A stretch of DNA of 64,000 bases from Lucinisca nassula (GCA_963580285.1 OY757010.1:213188138-213252137), one strand, 5' to 3'. Shown: positions 8,074 through 19,165, counted from the stretch's first letter. The notes: generated by a model from the sequence alone, not told the origin. Numbers and translations are program-made.

Positions 8074-8560
8074 ATTACAATAGTAAATGACCCACCACCG
8101 AAATATGAAAGTTAATATTTTTTTTTTTTGCTTCACTTCCGACCTACAATGTTATAAGAATGTGCATTTTGTATGTTGAAACATATGTACAAAGTTTGGT
8201 GGTAATTAGTTGAACCAATGTTATTTTACAACAATTCAAAGACTTGCAGGAAATTCCAAAATGATGCTAGAACTTTGAAATTTTGTGATAATATGTATAT
8301 ATGCAACCCAAATACATATGCAAAATTTGAGACTAATCGGTTGATGGGATTCCACTTTTAGGAAGACTCAAAGACTTTCTGAAATTCCAAAAGTTGTCAT
8401 AGGAACTTGGAATTTTAATATGTTATACAGCCTTAAAGTCTTGTTATATGTGCAAAATCTGGTGGTCATTGGATTATGTAAAGGCACTTTCAGGAGGGGT
8501 TAAAGTTTTTGCCCCAAAGTGGAATTTTCAAAATTCTTTTTAATATGTTTCTATATAGTG
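8074..8560. repeat. Junction region and degenerate ~120-bp tandem repeats
   Basis: After the last Polinton gene the sequence changes to imperfect repeats. Motifs such as AATTCCAAAA, AACTTTGAAATTTT, CAAAATTTGAGACTAATCGG and ACTTTCAGGAGG recur about every 120 bp. They look like host satellite-type DNA. The right end of the Polinton should lie at or before this region, but without the left end no terminal inverted repeat can be recognised. Confidence 0.55.
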
Positions 8561-9067
8561 TCTATCCGCGACTTTTATCGGAGCAGATTTTGGATATTAC
8601 TTTTAATTATTTGTTGTTCTCTACGAGTTGCTTAGTAACCTTTCTTAATTAAACCGATTACAGTGTTATCAGGATTTTTTTGTATTTTTTTCTTTTTTTT
8701 AACCCATTTTTATCGCTTAGAAACGCTTTTTATTGAAACCGATTACGCTGTCATCATTTTTATTCAATGTTCCATTATAAAAAGATTTTTATGTCATTAC
8801 CGGGATTCGAACTCATGCCCCACCATTTACAGTCCAAACCATCTAGACCACTCGGCTATCACGGCTTGTACTAGAATAGTAAGAAATTGAACGTAAATAA
8901 ATGACTAGTTTTTTGTCCAGTGAATGGTTTTCTAAATACTGAAATAGTCCGTAGGTGATTTCCCTTTTGGACTTTGATGTCCAACTATCAGTGTGGTAAA
9001 GATAAATTGACATGTAATAGTCGGTTTATCTGTCTGCTCAAAATACTGCGGTAAAATATATATGTGG
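8561..9067. other. Unassigned AT-rich sequence with a tRNA-like SINE fragment
   Basis: No gene is seen. A segment at about 8790-8870 read on the minus strand contains a tRNA-like B box (GGGATTCGAAC is visible on the plus strand) and an A-box-like part, the pattern of a tRNA-derived SINE head. No tail or target duplication was found. Confidence 0.45.
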
Positions 9068-9175
9068 TAAAATGTGTTTATATATAGATAGTGCTGGTTG
9101 AAGAGGTGATTTGTGAGGGTTTTTAACAGATTACCTCAAAACCGGCACTATCTATATATATGGTCGCAATATTTT
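9068..9175. repeat. Inverted repeat ending in TATATAGATAGTGC
   Basis: TATATATAGATAGTGCTGGTT near 9080-9100 is matched in inverted orientation by AACCGGCACTATCTATATATA near 9139-9160, around a ~40-bp loop. It could be a small inverted-repeat element or a cruciform site. Confidence 0.6.
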
Positions 9176-9435
9176 ATAAAGTCAGTGAACCATGAAATTT
9201 AGGTCAAGGTCAAATATGTATTTATTTATTAGAAATTTCATGGTAACATACATACACACAAAAAGAGTATATATATGTACCATTGGATTGGACGTAGGCG
9301 TTGCCTATTTTGGTCCTTTCCAAGTGGTACTGTTTACAGCATGTTTTATATATAGATATAGTTGAAACCAGTATTTGAGATACAACACTTAAGAAATACA
9401 ATTTAACAACATTATCCCAACATGCATACGTTGCC

Positions 9436-9616
9436 ATCATTGAGACGTCGATTCAACGTCGATGGACACCATGAGTTGATATCGCTTCGACGAAGATGCG
9501 GCATCTCGTTTGTGGGTGACTTTGTACCGACGTTGTTGTGACGCTGCAACAAAGTCAAAGTACCTCTGATACGACGTCTAACCAACGTCACGTCAACGTA
9601 AGTTCTGAGTGGGATT
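9436..9616. repeat. AACGTC/GACGTT-rich element
   Basis: This is dense in short palindromic words (CAACGTCG, GACGTCTAACC, CGTCACGTCAACGT) in both orientations, like the better-defined element at 22818-23007. Element ends are not clear. Confidence 0.45.
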
Positions 9617-9699
9617 ACAGATTTGTTACTTCTACTAGATTATTTATTTATCAGCAGGTAAGGTATAAGAATAATGTAGATCTATGATCTATAAGATTA

Positions 9700-9701
<2 letters not shown>

Positions 9702-9778
<77 letters not shown>
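9702..9778 (+). repeat. (GA)n microsatellite
   Basis: An uninterrupted dinucleotide GA repeat of ~77 bp. The open frame that runs through it is an artefact of the repeat. Confidence 0.97.
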
Positions 9779-9782
<4 letters not shown>

Positions 9783-10299
9783 AGTACGAGAGAGACCAAC
9801 CATCAGCTACCTATAATTATAAATAGTACTTGTGTATTTGAGGTTGAGGTAGAGTGGGGACTTCGAATGTGCTATTCAGATTCAGATTTGATAGCCACTA
9901 GATTTATCCTTACACCGGTTTATTTCAATGACCTTTTGGCCTCTTCACCTGTTTACACGTGGCGTGAGAGGTGCTGTCTGTTTTTGTTCGTGCAAATTTG
10001 ACGATAAATAAGCCGTTATGACCAGAGGAGTATTGTTATGTTGTCGATATTCTGATGCAGTGGGTTTTACAAGGTTGTCTACCCGTAACGGTAAGTGGAT
10101 ATGGATTTTTTTTAATAACTTAATTATTCCTGGGACGTATTCAAGGGACGTAACTTAGCACTCACATTGGAAGAGGTAAAGGGTAAGTCAGTTGGATATG
10201 ATATAATCACATCACATGACAGAATCCACAATAAAGCTTAGCTGAATAATGCATCTTTAAAGGACACAGGCAAAAGACTCTGTCATAGCATATTGGTGC

Positions 10300-10995
10300 A
10301 TGATTATCCCCACGTTTTTAAAAAAAAGTGGGGATATTGTTATCGCCTCAGTCCGTCTGTCTGTCCGTCCGTCTGTCTGTCCGGCTATCTCCTCCTTAAC
10401 CGTTAGCCGGAATTCAACCAAATTTGGTATGCGAGTTGCTTACATGAATGGCTTGCGCAAGAGCACATTTTTTTTTTTGTCCCCGCCCCCAGGGGCCCAG
10501 GGGAGGGGTCAAAAGGTCAAATATCAATAAAATTCAATTACAAAGTCAATTTTGAAGATTTTGATGCCAAACTTTGCACATGTACTTAGTTATGAAAAAA
10601 GTAAAACATATTGAACGGGATTTTGGCTGTGACCCCTAGGTCACGCCCTGGGGGTCGGACTTGGGGGGGGGGGGGTCGGGGGTCAAAATTAAAGTTTTTC
10701 AGAACATAGTCATGTTGCATATCTATGCGAAGGGGATAATGGGTAGAATAAACTACAAGTAAAATTTTGACCCTGGGGTCAGATTGGGGCCCTGGGAGAG
10801 GGGTCAAAAGGTCAAAATTTAAGTTTTTTGGAACATAGTCATGTGGCATATGAAATTGAAGGGCATGATTAGTAGAATATAATACAGGTAATATTTTGGC
10901 CATGGAGTCAAATTAGGGCCCAGGGTGAGGGGTTTTCGGTACTTGGCCACTCTGTAGAAAACGTGGGGATTTGCGATGGCGCGCCATCGACAGTA
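10300..10995. repeat. Dispersed repeat starting CCCCACGTTTT and ending AACGTGGGGAT
   Basis: The ends are inverted copies (CCCCACGTTTT at ~10308 and AAAACGTGGGGAT at ~10959). Inside are a (GTCTGTCC)n stretch and about three degenerate ~110-bp units containing GGGGTCAAAAGGTCAAAATT and AACATAGTCATGT. It looks like a non-coding element with internal tandem repeats. Confidence 0.65.
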
Positions 10996-11094
10996 TTCTA
11001 GTTTGATTTGAATATGGGTTTATGCATACAAAGAACCGATGTGGGTAGTTATGAGGGTGTCAAGCATAAACACACACCAAGATGGAAAAAAAAA

Positions 11095-11340
11095 AAAGGC
11101 ATTTAGCTGGACATGGCAACCCCTATCCCGCTGAACATCCAGCCACACCCACTTCTGACTATCGGCCAATCAAATTACTTGATTTGGTTTATTCTTAAAA
11201 ATTCATAAACTGAATGTCAAACAGTGTGGATCCCGACTAAAAGCCATCTGATCTGGGTCCACACTGTTTGCGAAGATAAAAATTCATAAACTGAATTTCT
11301 GAATGTTAAACAGTGTGGATCCCGATCAAAAAGCCATCCG
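11095..11340. repeat. TTAA-family hairpin element, rearranged copy
   Basis: It contains the AACAGTGTGGATCC...GGGTCCACACTGTTTG core of the TTAA-flanked family (see 26001, 37970 and 51196), and the arm is duplicated at ~11300-11340. Flanking sequence AATTCATAAACTGAA matches the same family in reverse orientation. Confidence 0.6.
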
Positions 11341-11399
11341 ATAAATATGTATGCTTGCATTGAAGTTGCCATCTACAGATTCAAGTTTGTACCAAATAT

Positions 11400-11910
11400 C
11401 ATTAAAGAAGCTCTTATAGTTCTTGAGATATAAACTTGACCATTAGGGTGAACGCTAGGGTGGTCGCAATATTTTACAAAGTCAGTGAAGCATGAAATGT
11501 AGGTCAAGATGAAAAATGGATGCTTGCATGTAAGTTGCCATCCCCAGACACAAGTTTGTATGAAGTATCATTAATGAAACTCTAATATAGTTCTTGAGAA
11601 ATAAACTTGACCACTAGGGTGAACGCTAGGGTGGTCGCAATATTTTACAAAGACAGTGAACCATGAAATGTAGGTCAAGGTCAAATATGGATGCTTGCAT
11701 GTAAGTTGTCATCCCCTGACACAAGTTGGTACCAAGTATCATTAATGAAGCTCTTATAGTTCTTGTGAAATAAACTTGACCATTAGGGTGAACGCTAGGG
11801 TGTCGCAAATGTTGACGCCTTGACGAACGGACGGACGAACGAACGACTGGACGAACGAACGGACGGAAAACCGGGCGCCTAAGTCGCGCCATGCTAATAG
11901 CAGGCGCGAC
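11400..11910. repeat. ~175-bp degenerate tandem repeat
   Basis: GGGTGAACGCTAGGGTGGTCGC, followed by a conserved ATTTTACAAAG...GTGAACCATGAAATGTAGGTC segment, recurs at ~11449, ~11620 and ~11790, with units of about 175 bp. A short related piece lies at 9161-9215. No coding content was found. Confidence 0.7.
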
Positions 11911-11919
11911 AAAAACCTG

Positions 11920-12030
11920 GAGAAAAACTACTTGACCTTCCATTGCAGAACTTAATTAGCGTCTCAGCCTATGTGACCCGAGCAAGGCTCGAACTCTTAT
12001 CCACTAGGCCAAGGCGGTCCGTAGCTTTGT
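11920..12030 (-). repeat. tRNA-derived SINE fragment (third family)
   Basis: On the minus strand the sequence begins with a tRNA-like head (GCCTAGTGGATAAGAGTTCG, B box GTTCGAGCC). The same head with its body is better seen at 39055-39281. The copy is truncated. Confidence 0.6.
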
Positions 12031-12559
12031 CAGAGGTATGTGAGATAGGACCTTGGCATTTGGCTTATTTGGACTAAGAAGTAGGTTAAATCACTGAAAT
12101 GGTTTGAATCTTATGATTTAATTTTTTAAACCAATGTATCGTAAGAACAACATATTTTGCAAACTGAAACAATGTTTGTTATGTTGCTTCAACGTTGAAT
12201 CAATGTTGAGTCAACATTGTGTGCCTGCTGGGCTGCGGATGTTTATTGTTGAATCTTTATATGTAAGTGAGCCAGGATCAAATTGTGTTGGTGTAATGTT
12301 ACAAAACAATTAAGAGCTGTCAGCTGTAATCAGATAAAAAAGCCATTCACAACATTAGAATTTTGTGGAAAATCTGGCGAAATGCAAAGGACTATGCAAT
12401 TAAATTGTGATCCAGAAAGGTATACAAAAGGATTGCAAATTTCAGGTTTTTGCAGAGGTACTACTCAAAGAAACTACCGAGGTTTAAGATACAGTCTGAT
12501 TCGCAGCACTTTGTCTGGGCAGGCTTATATCTTCCTAGGCGGTTCAGCAATACAGCAGT

Positions 12560-12850
12560 CCAATATATTGCCCCAAGGTCTGATCGGCCCCAGTACATCG
12601 GGGATTGAAGAAATAGACTGGACTGCATGATGCTTCCACACAGAGCTGATACCGGCCGCACATGAGTAGTGTTAAATCGCCTAGAAAGTCTAAGCCTGCT
12701 CAGGAAAAGTGGCTCGAGTCGGACTGTTCATGCATTTCAACCATTTAGTTTCATTGGGCGACAGGGCTTGAGAAGGAGTTTTATCTGCCCGTTTTATCTC
12801 AGTACTGAGTAAAAGCTCAACAAAATTGGAAGCAATGTCTCAAAAAAGAT
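12560..12850 (-). repeat. Long SINE-like repeat, degenerate copy
   Basis: It shares GACTGCATGATGCTTCCACAC, GCCTAGGCTTGAGC-type segments and the terminal TGTTGACGGGGACGTTAA-type end with the family best defined at 46715-46992. This copy is diverged and interrupted. Confidence 0.55.
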
Positions 12851-13014
12851 TCATACAGTGATAACAGGGACGTTAACAACAAATGAAATAGATAACCAAG
12901 GCCCTATAGAAGGCCTGATGACTTAGGAAAAATCTTTTTATATGCCCGTTTGAAAAACAACAACAACAACAAAAAACAAAACAACAACAAACAAAAAAAA
13001 AAAAAAAAAAACCG

Positions 13015-13140
13015 GTCGTATTAAGTTATGGGGTTGATGTCCGTCCGTCCGTCCGTCCGTTCGTAAACTTTTTTTTTGTTTCCGTATAACTCCTACTATA
13101 CAGTTTTCATCCGATCAAGCCTAAAATGTGTATGTAGTAA
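13015..13140. repeat. (TCCG)n-containing dispersed repeat end
   Basis: ATGGGGTTGATG is followed by (GTCC)n and a poly-T tract. This is like the starts of the repeats at 10300 and 18400. Downstream to about 13630 nothing else is recognised. Confidence 0.4.
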
Positions 13141-13639
13141 GGCTAAGATGTGAAGATATGCCACCAAATACTAACAGAGTTATGACCCTTTGAAAAACTC
13201 GGTTTACATTTTCGTTTGGTTAAGTTTTGTGCTATACATGTGTAAACCATATGTAAGTTACATTTAGTTTATACTTGCCATGGCGTTAAACAATTTACTT
13301 CAGAATACTCATCACTACCTACCCCTCCTGATACCAAGGTCACAGACTTCGAAATTTTATGTACACCTTGTATTAAAGTTTATTACTTTTATTCAAAAAA
13401 TGCATTAAGTGGGATAATGCTATCAGCTGGCTCAAATCAGAATGTAGACTGACAAGACCAAACCTATTGGCTGCTTTTTGAAAGCAGCCAACTTGGTTTT
13501 CGATTTGTTTTAGTAAACAACACGAAAGAGGTCGACATCTGTGGCGTTGTCGTCGGAAACGTCATGGACATTAGCAAAATTTATTCACCAGTACGGAGTT
13601 AATTTGAACAGATAGTAGCAATCAACATTACATAAAATT

Positions 13640-13775
13640 TAATTTTAGTTTAAAGTAAGCCGTTTACGCTGGAAGCGTCATATGATCTGAGGTCTGATCA
13701 ATCGGCATGCAATTAAAGAGAGAAGCAAAGTTATCAACCATGACTGGTAACTATCATGCATGCAGTCACGTCTTT
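13640..13775 (-). mobile_element. Retroelement 3'-region fragment
   Basis: AAGCCGTTTACGCTGGAA, GGCATGCAATTAAAGAGAG and AACTATCATGCATGCAGTC match the region flanking the reverse-transcriptase-type ORF end at 31240-31400 (minus strand). It is a short remnant with no open frame. Confidence 0.6.
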
Positions 13776-13809
13776 TTCCAGTCCAGCTATAAATGCCCGT
13801 ACCCTCGCA

Positions 13810-14160
13810 GTTATGAAAAACGGGGCCGAGGTGACAGTGGGGCCGAGGTGTCTATGGGCAAATTGTCTAGGGCCGAAATGTTTAGGGCCGAGTGGTTTCA
13901 GGCCGACTGTCTTGGGGCCCAAGTGCTAGTGGGGCCGAAGTGTCTGGAAATCTACACGGACTGGCTACATATTCGGCGGGTATACATACTGACTACATAC
14001 TCTGTGGGTACACACACTGAATACATACACAGTGGAAACACAAATCAGTGGGAACATAGATTGCCTACATACTTAGTGGGGACACAAACAGGCAACTAAC
14101 TCAGTGGTTGCACAGACTGACTAATGACTCAATGGATACACTGACTGATTATCCACTTAC
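13810..14160. repeat. Two decayed minisatellites
   Basis: At ~13820-13945 a GGGGCCGAGGTGTC-like unit recurs about seven times. At ~13960-14150 a ~28-bp unit around CAGTGGGTACACACACTGACTACATA recurs. The ORFs crossing these are repeat-derived. Confidence 0.65.
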
Positions 14161-14169
14161 ACTGTACAT

Positions 14170-15030
14170 CCGAAATTCCGGCTTTCACTTGCGAGGCATC
14201 AAATATGTTAACAAACGGACCTGAATCATTGACTTTATTCACTTATTGGGGCCGTTAACCCTTATAGGGCCAATAAAGCCAACTGCCAGGTGTTGTCTAA
14301 AGACTGCCTAATTAACCATTATTTGAACAGTAGCCATTATCAGAATGCCTCCAAATTATTCCGTTTACTTACACATCTATTTCAACAGGTTTGCAAATCA
14401 GACAGCCTGTGTCAACATTGTTTTGATATGACACGTTTGTATATTTTTCAATCTCTCCATTTGAACGACCATCCGAAACTGATTTTTTTTTCAAACTGAT
14501 GCATATCACACATGCATATGAATAATTAAGTGATGCGTATTCATTGGCAACATCTATATATGTTTTGTTTAAAAGCAAGTCCAACATTTTGAAACGGATT
14601 TTGGTTTGAAAAGTAAGAGTAAATATGTTGAAAAGGATTTGGTTTAAAACCTGCTTGATATTCTGATTGTGAAAAATGCTCTCTTCAGGGATAATAAGGC
14701 CTAGTAGGTTGGTTTGCTTCATGTATATAATAATAGGGTCACCTTCCATAGACTTGTATTGCTTTGCTTGTCGTGTTTTGCAAATAGAACAAATTTTAAC
14801 CAAATAATGGGATACGAGTACATTAAAATTGGGATTACTTTTATTGATAATTGTGATTTTAGAGGTAAATCGTCTTTTTTTCGGTAACAAATTCCGTTTT
14901 ACGCCTCCGCTGACGCGACGCCTCAAAAACGTTCCGACCGTAAAACTGCCTCCCCAATTCAAAATTACGAATACGGTTATTTACTAAGTATAAAAAGTAA
15001 TAAACACGAAGTCCCCAGCTTTCCTTTGTA
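14170..15030. other. No recognised feature
   Basis: The stretch is AT-rich. A 197-codon open frame on the minus strand (14369-14962) has no recognisable domain, no conserved motif and no matching neighbour exon, so it is not called as a gene. Confidence 0.5.
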
Positions 15031-15035
15031 CCAGA

Positions 15036-15330
15036 AATAGAAGTGAAGGCAATGACCAGGAATCGATAATATTTACCCAAATCTCCCATTAGTGACACCA
15101 AAGGGAAAGAAACACAGATATGAAATGACTAGACCTTAATGGAAACATTAATATCTGAAAGCCAAAAGGATAGTTACTTTCCCATAAAATAACCAACTGG
15201 CCATCCAAATAAAATAATATAAGCGATACACACACTGAAAAGACACACCATAACAAAAATAAACCGCAGCAGAAGAATTGCCGTGGAACGGTCAGTGACA
15301 CGAATTCAACTGGGTGGCTTAAAACCGTCT
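15036..15330 (-). mobile_element. Retroelement 3'-UTR copy
   Basis: Read on the minus strand this is a copy of the recurring retroelement 3' region. It has the GAAACGAATTCCACTGG-type start, then CCGTTCCAAGGCGG-like, TTGTGGGAAAGTAACTGTCC-like and AATCGATACAATT-like blocks in the same order as the copies at 27776, 30703, 52355 and 62270. Confidence 0.75.
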
Positions 15331-15524
15331 TGAAATACAGTTGTAGGTCTAACAACGACTACAGTTTGAGTGAAATTGAAACACCTTCAAGGGATGCAAC
15401 CCTGTCCAAAATAAATCACCTCCCTCATCCAAAGGGATCTTCTTTACAAGAGAAAGAATGGCTCCTTGGTGGCAGATTCACTACTATAAGAGTATCCCCC
15501 TTTTCAGAAGGGCTTAGATTAAAT

Positions 15525-15760
15525 GGGCCCCGCCAAGCGATTTTGGTACTTATCGCCTATGCGAGCAGCGAAGGTTCAGGCGAGCCTGCGCATTCGCGCA
15601 GTCTCGCCAGAACCTTCGCTCCTCGCTCATACAAGCAGTGAATCAAGAGGTACCTTCAGACAGAAAGCCATATCCCTGGCCCCTCTGAATGGCTGGGCAT
15701 GTGCAGTTAAAATTTGTCATGACGGAATGCTCGAAGACCCAAATTCGCTTGGCGGGGCCC
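15525..15760. mobile_element. 236-bp terminal-inverted-repeat element (GGGCCCCGCC family)
   Basis: The ends are inverted: GGGCCCCGCCAAGCGATTTT on the left and AATTCGCTTGGCGGGGCCC on the right. A 4-bp direct duplication (AAAT) flanks it at 15521-15524 and 15761-15764. A second copy of identical length in opposite orientation lies at 38298-38533. There is no coding capacity, so this is a non-autonomous DNA transposon. Confidence 0.88.
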
Positions 15761-15814
15761 AAATAAAAGCAAACAAGAAGTTCAAGACGATGTTTCCTGT
15801 GTAGAAGGGCAGAA

Positions 15815-15948
15815 AATGCCCCAGCAGACACTCAGCGTTTGACTAACATTGAAACAACGTTGAAAACGTTGTTTCAACGTTGGTAGAAAACGTTGTTTCA
15901 ACGTTGGTTCAACTTTGAGTCAACGTTTTGTGCCTGCTTGGGTGCAAA
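15815..15948. mobile_element. CAGCAGGCACA-ended element with AACGTTG repeats
   Basis: It starts CCCCAGCAGACACTC and ends TTTTGTGCCTGCTTGGG, with inner copies of CAACGTTG in both orientations. It matches the end sequences of the element at 22818-23007. Confidence 0.7.
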
Positions 15949-15985
15949 GCGAATCCCTTCCTCTCACGGCTCATTATCCACCAGG

Positions 15986-16224
15986 GGCTAGTTGTTCAAA
16001 ACTAACGATGTCGTTAGTTAACGTATCGTTAAAACTTTGATCCTTAAATATGGCAAATTTGCTGAAATTTTTGATGAAAAAATGTGAGCAGCTTTTGCAG
16101 ATGCAAAAGCTGCTCACATTTTTAAATAAAAATACCAAAATTTTCAATATTGTACTTGCTAGAAGAGTTAACAATATGACAACTAACGAGATCGTTAAAC
16201 TAACGATGCTTTGAACAACTGGCC
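15986..16224. mobile_element. 239-bp hairpin MITE (GGCTAGTTGTTCAAA ends)
   Basis: The terminal inverted repeat is GGCTAGTTGTTCAAAACTAACG on the left and TTTGAACAACTGGCC on the right. In the middle is a near-perfect hairpin, AATGTGAGCAGCTTTTGC with its inverse around a 4-bp loop (16080-16122). It is non-coding. Confidence 0.8.
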
Positions 16225-16257
16225 GAATCATCATGTTAACAAGTCCTTCCGTGTATT

Positions 16258-16560
16258 GAGCACCCCTATAAATGCCTTTGTATATAGAGAAAGCCGGGGT
16301 TTAACGGAGTATACATTATGTCTCTTATTTCTGCTCCAACACGTAGGTGGGGTGTGCTTTTGAGTTCTACGTCCCACCAACAATTAAGGTCATATGGAGA
16401 CGGGTCCTCGGTTTTTAGACTCATCTGAAAGTCTGAAGAAGCGCGGAATCGAACCCAAGACCCCTGATTTATGAGGCGAGTAGCTTAACCACTACACCAT
16501 GGAGGCTTTTACATAGGTGGAGCAAAAATAAGAAAATATTAACTAGTATTTTAAACATCA
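16258..16560. mobile_element. MITE family B copy interrupted by a SINE
   Basis: Left part CACCCCTATAAATGCC...CTTATTTCTGCTCC and right part GGAGCAAAAATAAGAAAATATT belong to family B (see 55514). They are separated by a tRNA-derived SINE on the minus strand at ~16360-16508, which contains box-like CCGCTTC/TTCGATTCC-type and GTGGTTAAGCTACTCGCC-type sequence. Confidence 0.7.
16360..16508 (-). mobile_element. tRNA-derived SINE (family 1), inserted in a MITE
   Basis: The minus strand begins CCTCCATGGTGTAGTGGTTA, a tRNA-like head with A box, then a B box GGTTCGATTCC and a body ending near ACGTAGAACTCAAAA. It is the same family as 42736-42898 and 55935-56109. Confidence 0.8.
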
Positions 16561-16922
16561 GTTGCATGGTTTTAGAACCACCGCCTATGTAAAATATTTG
16601 TCGATAAAAAAGCATAAGTCAAATTTTATTTACCCTTGAATTGTTGTCATTTGCTAAACATGTTACTGTTAATAAGTACATCAAGTTTCGTTGAAATGTG
16701 TATAACGGTTTTGAACTTAAGAGGAAAAAAAAGATGAAAAAAAAGATGAAAATTTGAATTTTACAAAGGGTCCTTAAATCTACCAATTTGGCAGCTAGAG
16801 TAACATAATATAAAACTGTATTGTTGTTGTGACCTTATGTTTAAAGTTTGAAGTTGATGCGTTTCAGGATTAGCACTTTATTAAAAATAGCGTGAAAATG
16901 TGGACGGACATCCCTGCTAGCA

Positions 16923-17007
16923 TTCTACATAAATCTACAGCGGGCCGTTAGCGGCCCGTCAGCTACCCTGACGGGCCGCTAACGGCCCGCTGTAGATTTA
17001 TGTAGAA
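16923..17007. repeat. Perfect 40-bp-arm palindrome, GC-rich core
   Basis: Left arm 16923-16962 and right arm 16968-17007 are exact reverse complements around a 5-bp loop (CTACC). The arms contain CGGGCCGTTAGCGGCCCG, itself an inverted repeat. Surrounding DNA is strongly AT-rich. It may be the centre of a foldback element, but flanking ends were not found. Confidence 0.95.
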
Positions 17008-17367
17008 AGCTTACTGGAGCTTAGGTCGAAATTTATTAAAGCTAAAGTTGTTGTTCTGTGCTATAGACGCGTGTATTGTCACTATAAATAACTACATCAA
17101 GTTTCAACGGGTTTGAACTTATGATGAAGAAAAGAAGAGTGACATAACTTGTCATGAAATTGTGTATTGTTATTGTGACCTTATGTTTTGAAGTTGCATT
17201 TGACGCTTTGTAAATTATTAAGTAAAACGTGAAAAATGCTAAAATGTTGAATTTTTCACAGTACCATAACTCTTAAAGTATTGTAGCTAGAGTTACAAAA
17301 AGTGTCATGGAATTGTGTATTGTATATGTGGCCTTACGTTGATGAAGGTTTGGAGTTGATGCGTTCG

Positions 17368-17600
17368 ACGGTCTGTGGCGATTTATTTATGTTGTTGTTT
17401 GTTACTTACTGTGTGTATCACTTGTGTCTTTTGGTTTTGGATGGCCATATGGCCATTTTGTGGGAAAGTAACTGTCCTTATGGCCTTCCTTTGTTTAGGT
17501 TTCCATTATGGTCTGGTCGCTTAATGTTTGTATTTCTTTCCCTTTGGTGTCTTTTATGGGTGAAGTAAGTTAATTGTATCAATTCCTGATCTTTGTTTTA
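17368..17600 (+). mobile_element. Retroelement 3'-UTR copy
   Basis: Plus-strand copy containing GGCGATTTATTTATGTTGTTG, the TTGTGGGAAAGTAACTGTCC block and the TTAATTGTATCAATTCCTGA end, as at 33625-34068. Confidence 0.7.
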
Positions 17601-17769
17601 CTTCTACTTTGTAAGTTAAGGAAAAAAAAAAACAAAAACTCAGGAAAAATGCTTAAAGTTTAATTTTTTCAAAGTGCCATGATTCTGACTATATAGAAGC
17701 TAGAGTTATACAACTTGTTGGGCCAATTGGAGTCTAACTGTTGGTTGTCTTTTGCTCTACCATTTCCGT

Positions 17770-18225
17770 GGTTTCTTGCTGTCGAATCCTCGCCGTTATT
17801 TCATCTCTGTGGTTGATTGATTTTTGTGTTCACGGAGATATTGCAGTGATGAGCCTTCATGCGGACTGAACAAAGTATTTGCGACGAAAGTAAGGGCGAG
17901 GATTGTGGCCATGTAAAATCGATTTAATCCCCCTCCCCCAGTGGAATTCGTTTTAGTGACCGTTCAAAGGCGGTTCTTCTGTCGTCGTTTATTTTTGTTA
18001 TGGCTTGTCTTTGAGTGTGTGTTTCGCTTAAATTATTTTGCTTTGGACAGCCAATTGGCCATTTTGTGGGAAAGTAACTCTACCTTTGGCTTCCCGCTAG
18101 TGATGTTTCCATTAGGGTCTAGTTTCATGTTTGTGTTTCTTTCCCTTGGTGTCTCTGATTGGAACTTTGGGTTAATTGTATCGATTCCTGATCATTGCCT
18201 TCACTTCTGTTTTGCTATCTAATTG
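17770..18225 (+). mobile_element. Retroelement 3'-UTR copy
   Basis: Plus-strand copy running from GGTTTCTTGCTGTCGAATCC through GTAAAATCGATTTAA, CAGTGGAATTCGTTT and GGGAAAGTAACTC to TCGATTCCTGATCATTGCC. Confidence 0.75.
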
Positions 18226-18395
18226 TGTATTGTTGTTGTGACCATATGTTTGTTGCGTTTGATGGTTTGTAAGTTATCAAGAAAAAAAAAAAAACATGAA
18301 AAATGTGGACGGGCGAACGGACGGACATATGTACGGGTGGACAGACAGGGTGATTGATTACTTTATGGCAACTACAAATTTTGCGGGGCTCTAGT

Positions 18396-19165
18396 TATGC
18401 CCCCGGAATCAAAGATTCAGGGGGGGGGGGCATATAATTTTTGGTCTATCTATCTGTCCGTCTGTTTGTCTAGACGCAAGAACCTTAACATGGGCATAAC
18501 TTTTAAAAAGTACCTGATAGGGCTTTCATATTTCACATGCGCATTCCTTGCCACAAGACCTTTGCAGTGGTACCATGATTTTTGACCTCCTGACCTTGAC
18601 ATTGACGTTTGACCTACTTTGTAAAAACTTTATTATTGGCCATAACTTCCGAATGGTAAGCGATAGGGCTTTATATGTGCATTCTATGTTACAAGTCCTT
18701 TCGAACGGTACCATAATTTTCGACCGCGTGACCTTGACGGTTGGTAAGTGATTGGACGCTCATATTTCACATGTGTATTCTATGTCACAAGACCTTTCCA
18801 ACGATCCCATTATTCTTGAACGTGTGACCTTAACATTGACCATAACTTTGAATTGGTTAGTGGTAGGGCGTTCATATTTCACCTATGTATTTCATGTCAC
18901 AAGGTCGTCACAGTGGTACCATAATTTTCGACCTTGTGACCTTGACGTTTGACCTACTTTATAAAAACTTTAACATTGGCCATAACTTTCGATTGGTTAG
19001 TGATTGGGCTTTCATATTACACATGAGCATTCCTTGTCACAGACCTTTTCAGTGGTACCATAATTATTGACCTTGTGACTTTGACCTACTTTTATAGGAC
19101 TTGAACATTGGCCATACCTTTTGATTGGTTAGTGATAGGGCTTTTATATTTCACATGCGCTGTCT
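18396..19165. repeat. ~160-bp degenerate tandem repeat
   Basis: After a (GTCT)n/G-rich start, five units recur with GGTACCATAATTTTCGACC, TGTGACCTTGACGTTTGACC, TTGGCCATAACTTTCGA and GGGCTTTCATATTTCACATG. Short ORFs in it are repeat artefacts. No gene. Confidence 0.75.

Noticed and set aside
8785..8870. tRNA gene on the minus strand
   Set aside because: Box-like sequences are present but a full cloverleaf is not evident. More likely a SINE head.
9684..10001. ORF with Arg-Glu repeats
   Set aside because: It is the translation of the (GA)n microsatellite.
14369..14962. 197-codon minus-strand ORF
   Set aside because: No domain, no splice-compatible neighbours, low-complexity Lys/Ile/Asn composition typical of AT-rich non-coding DNA.
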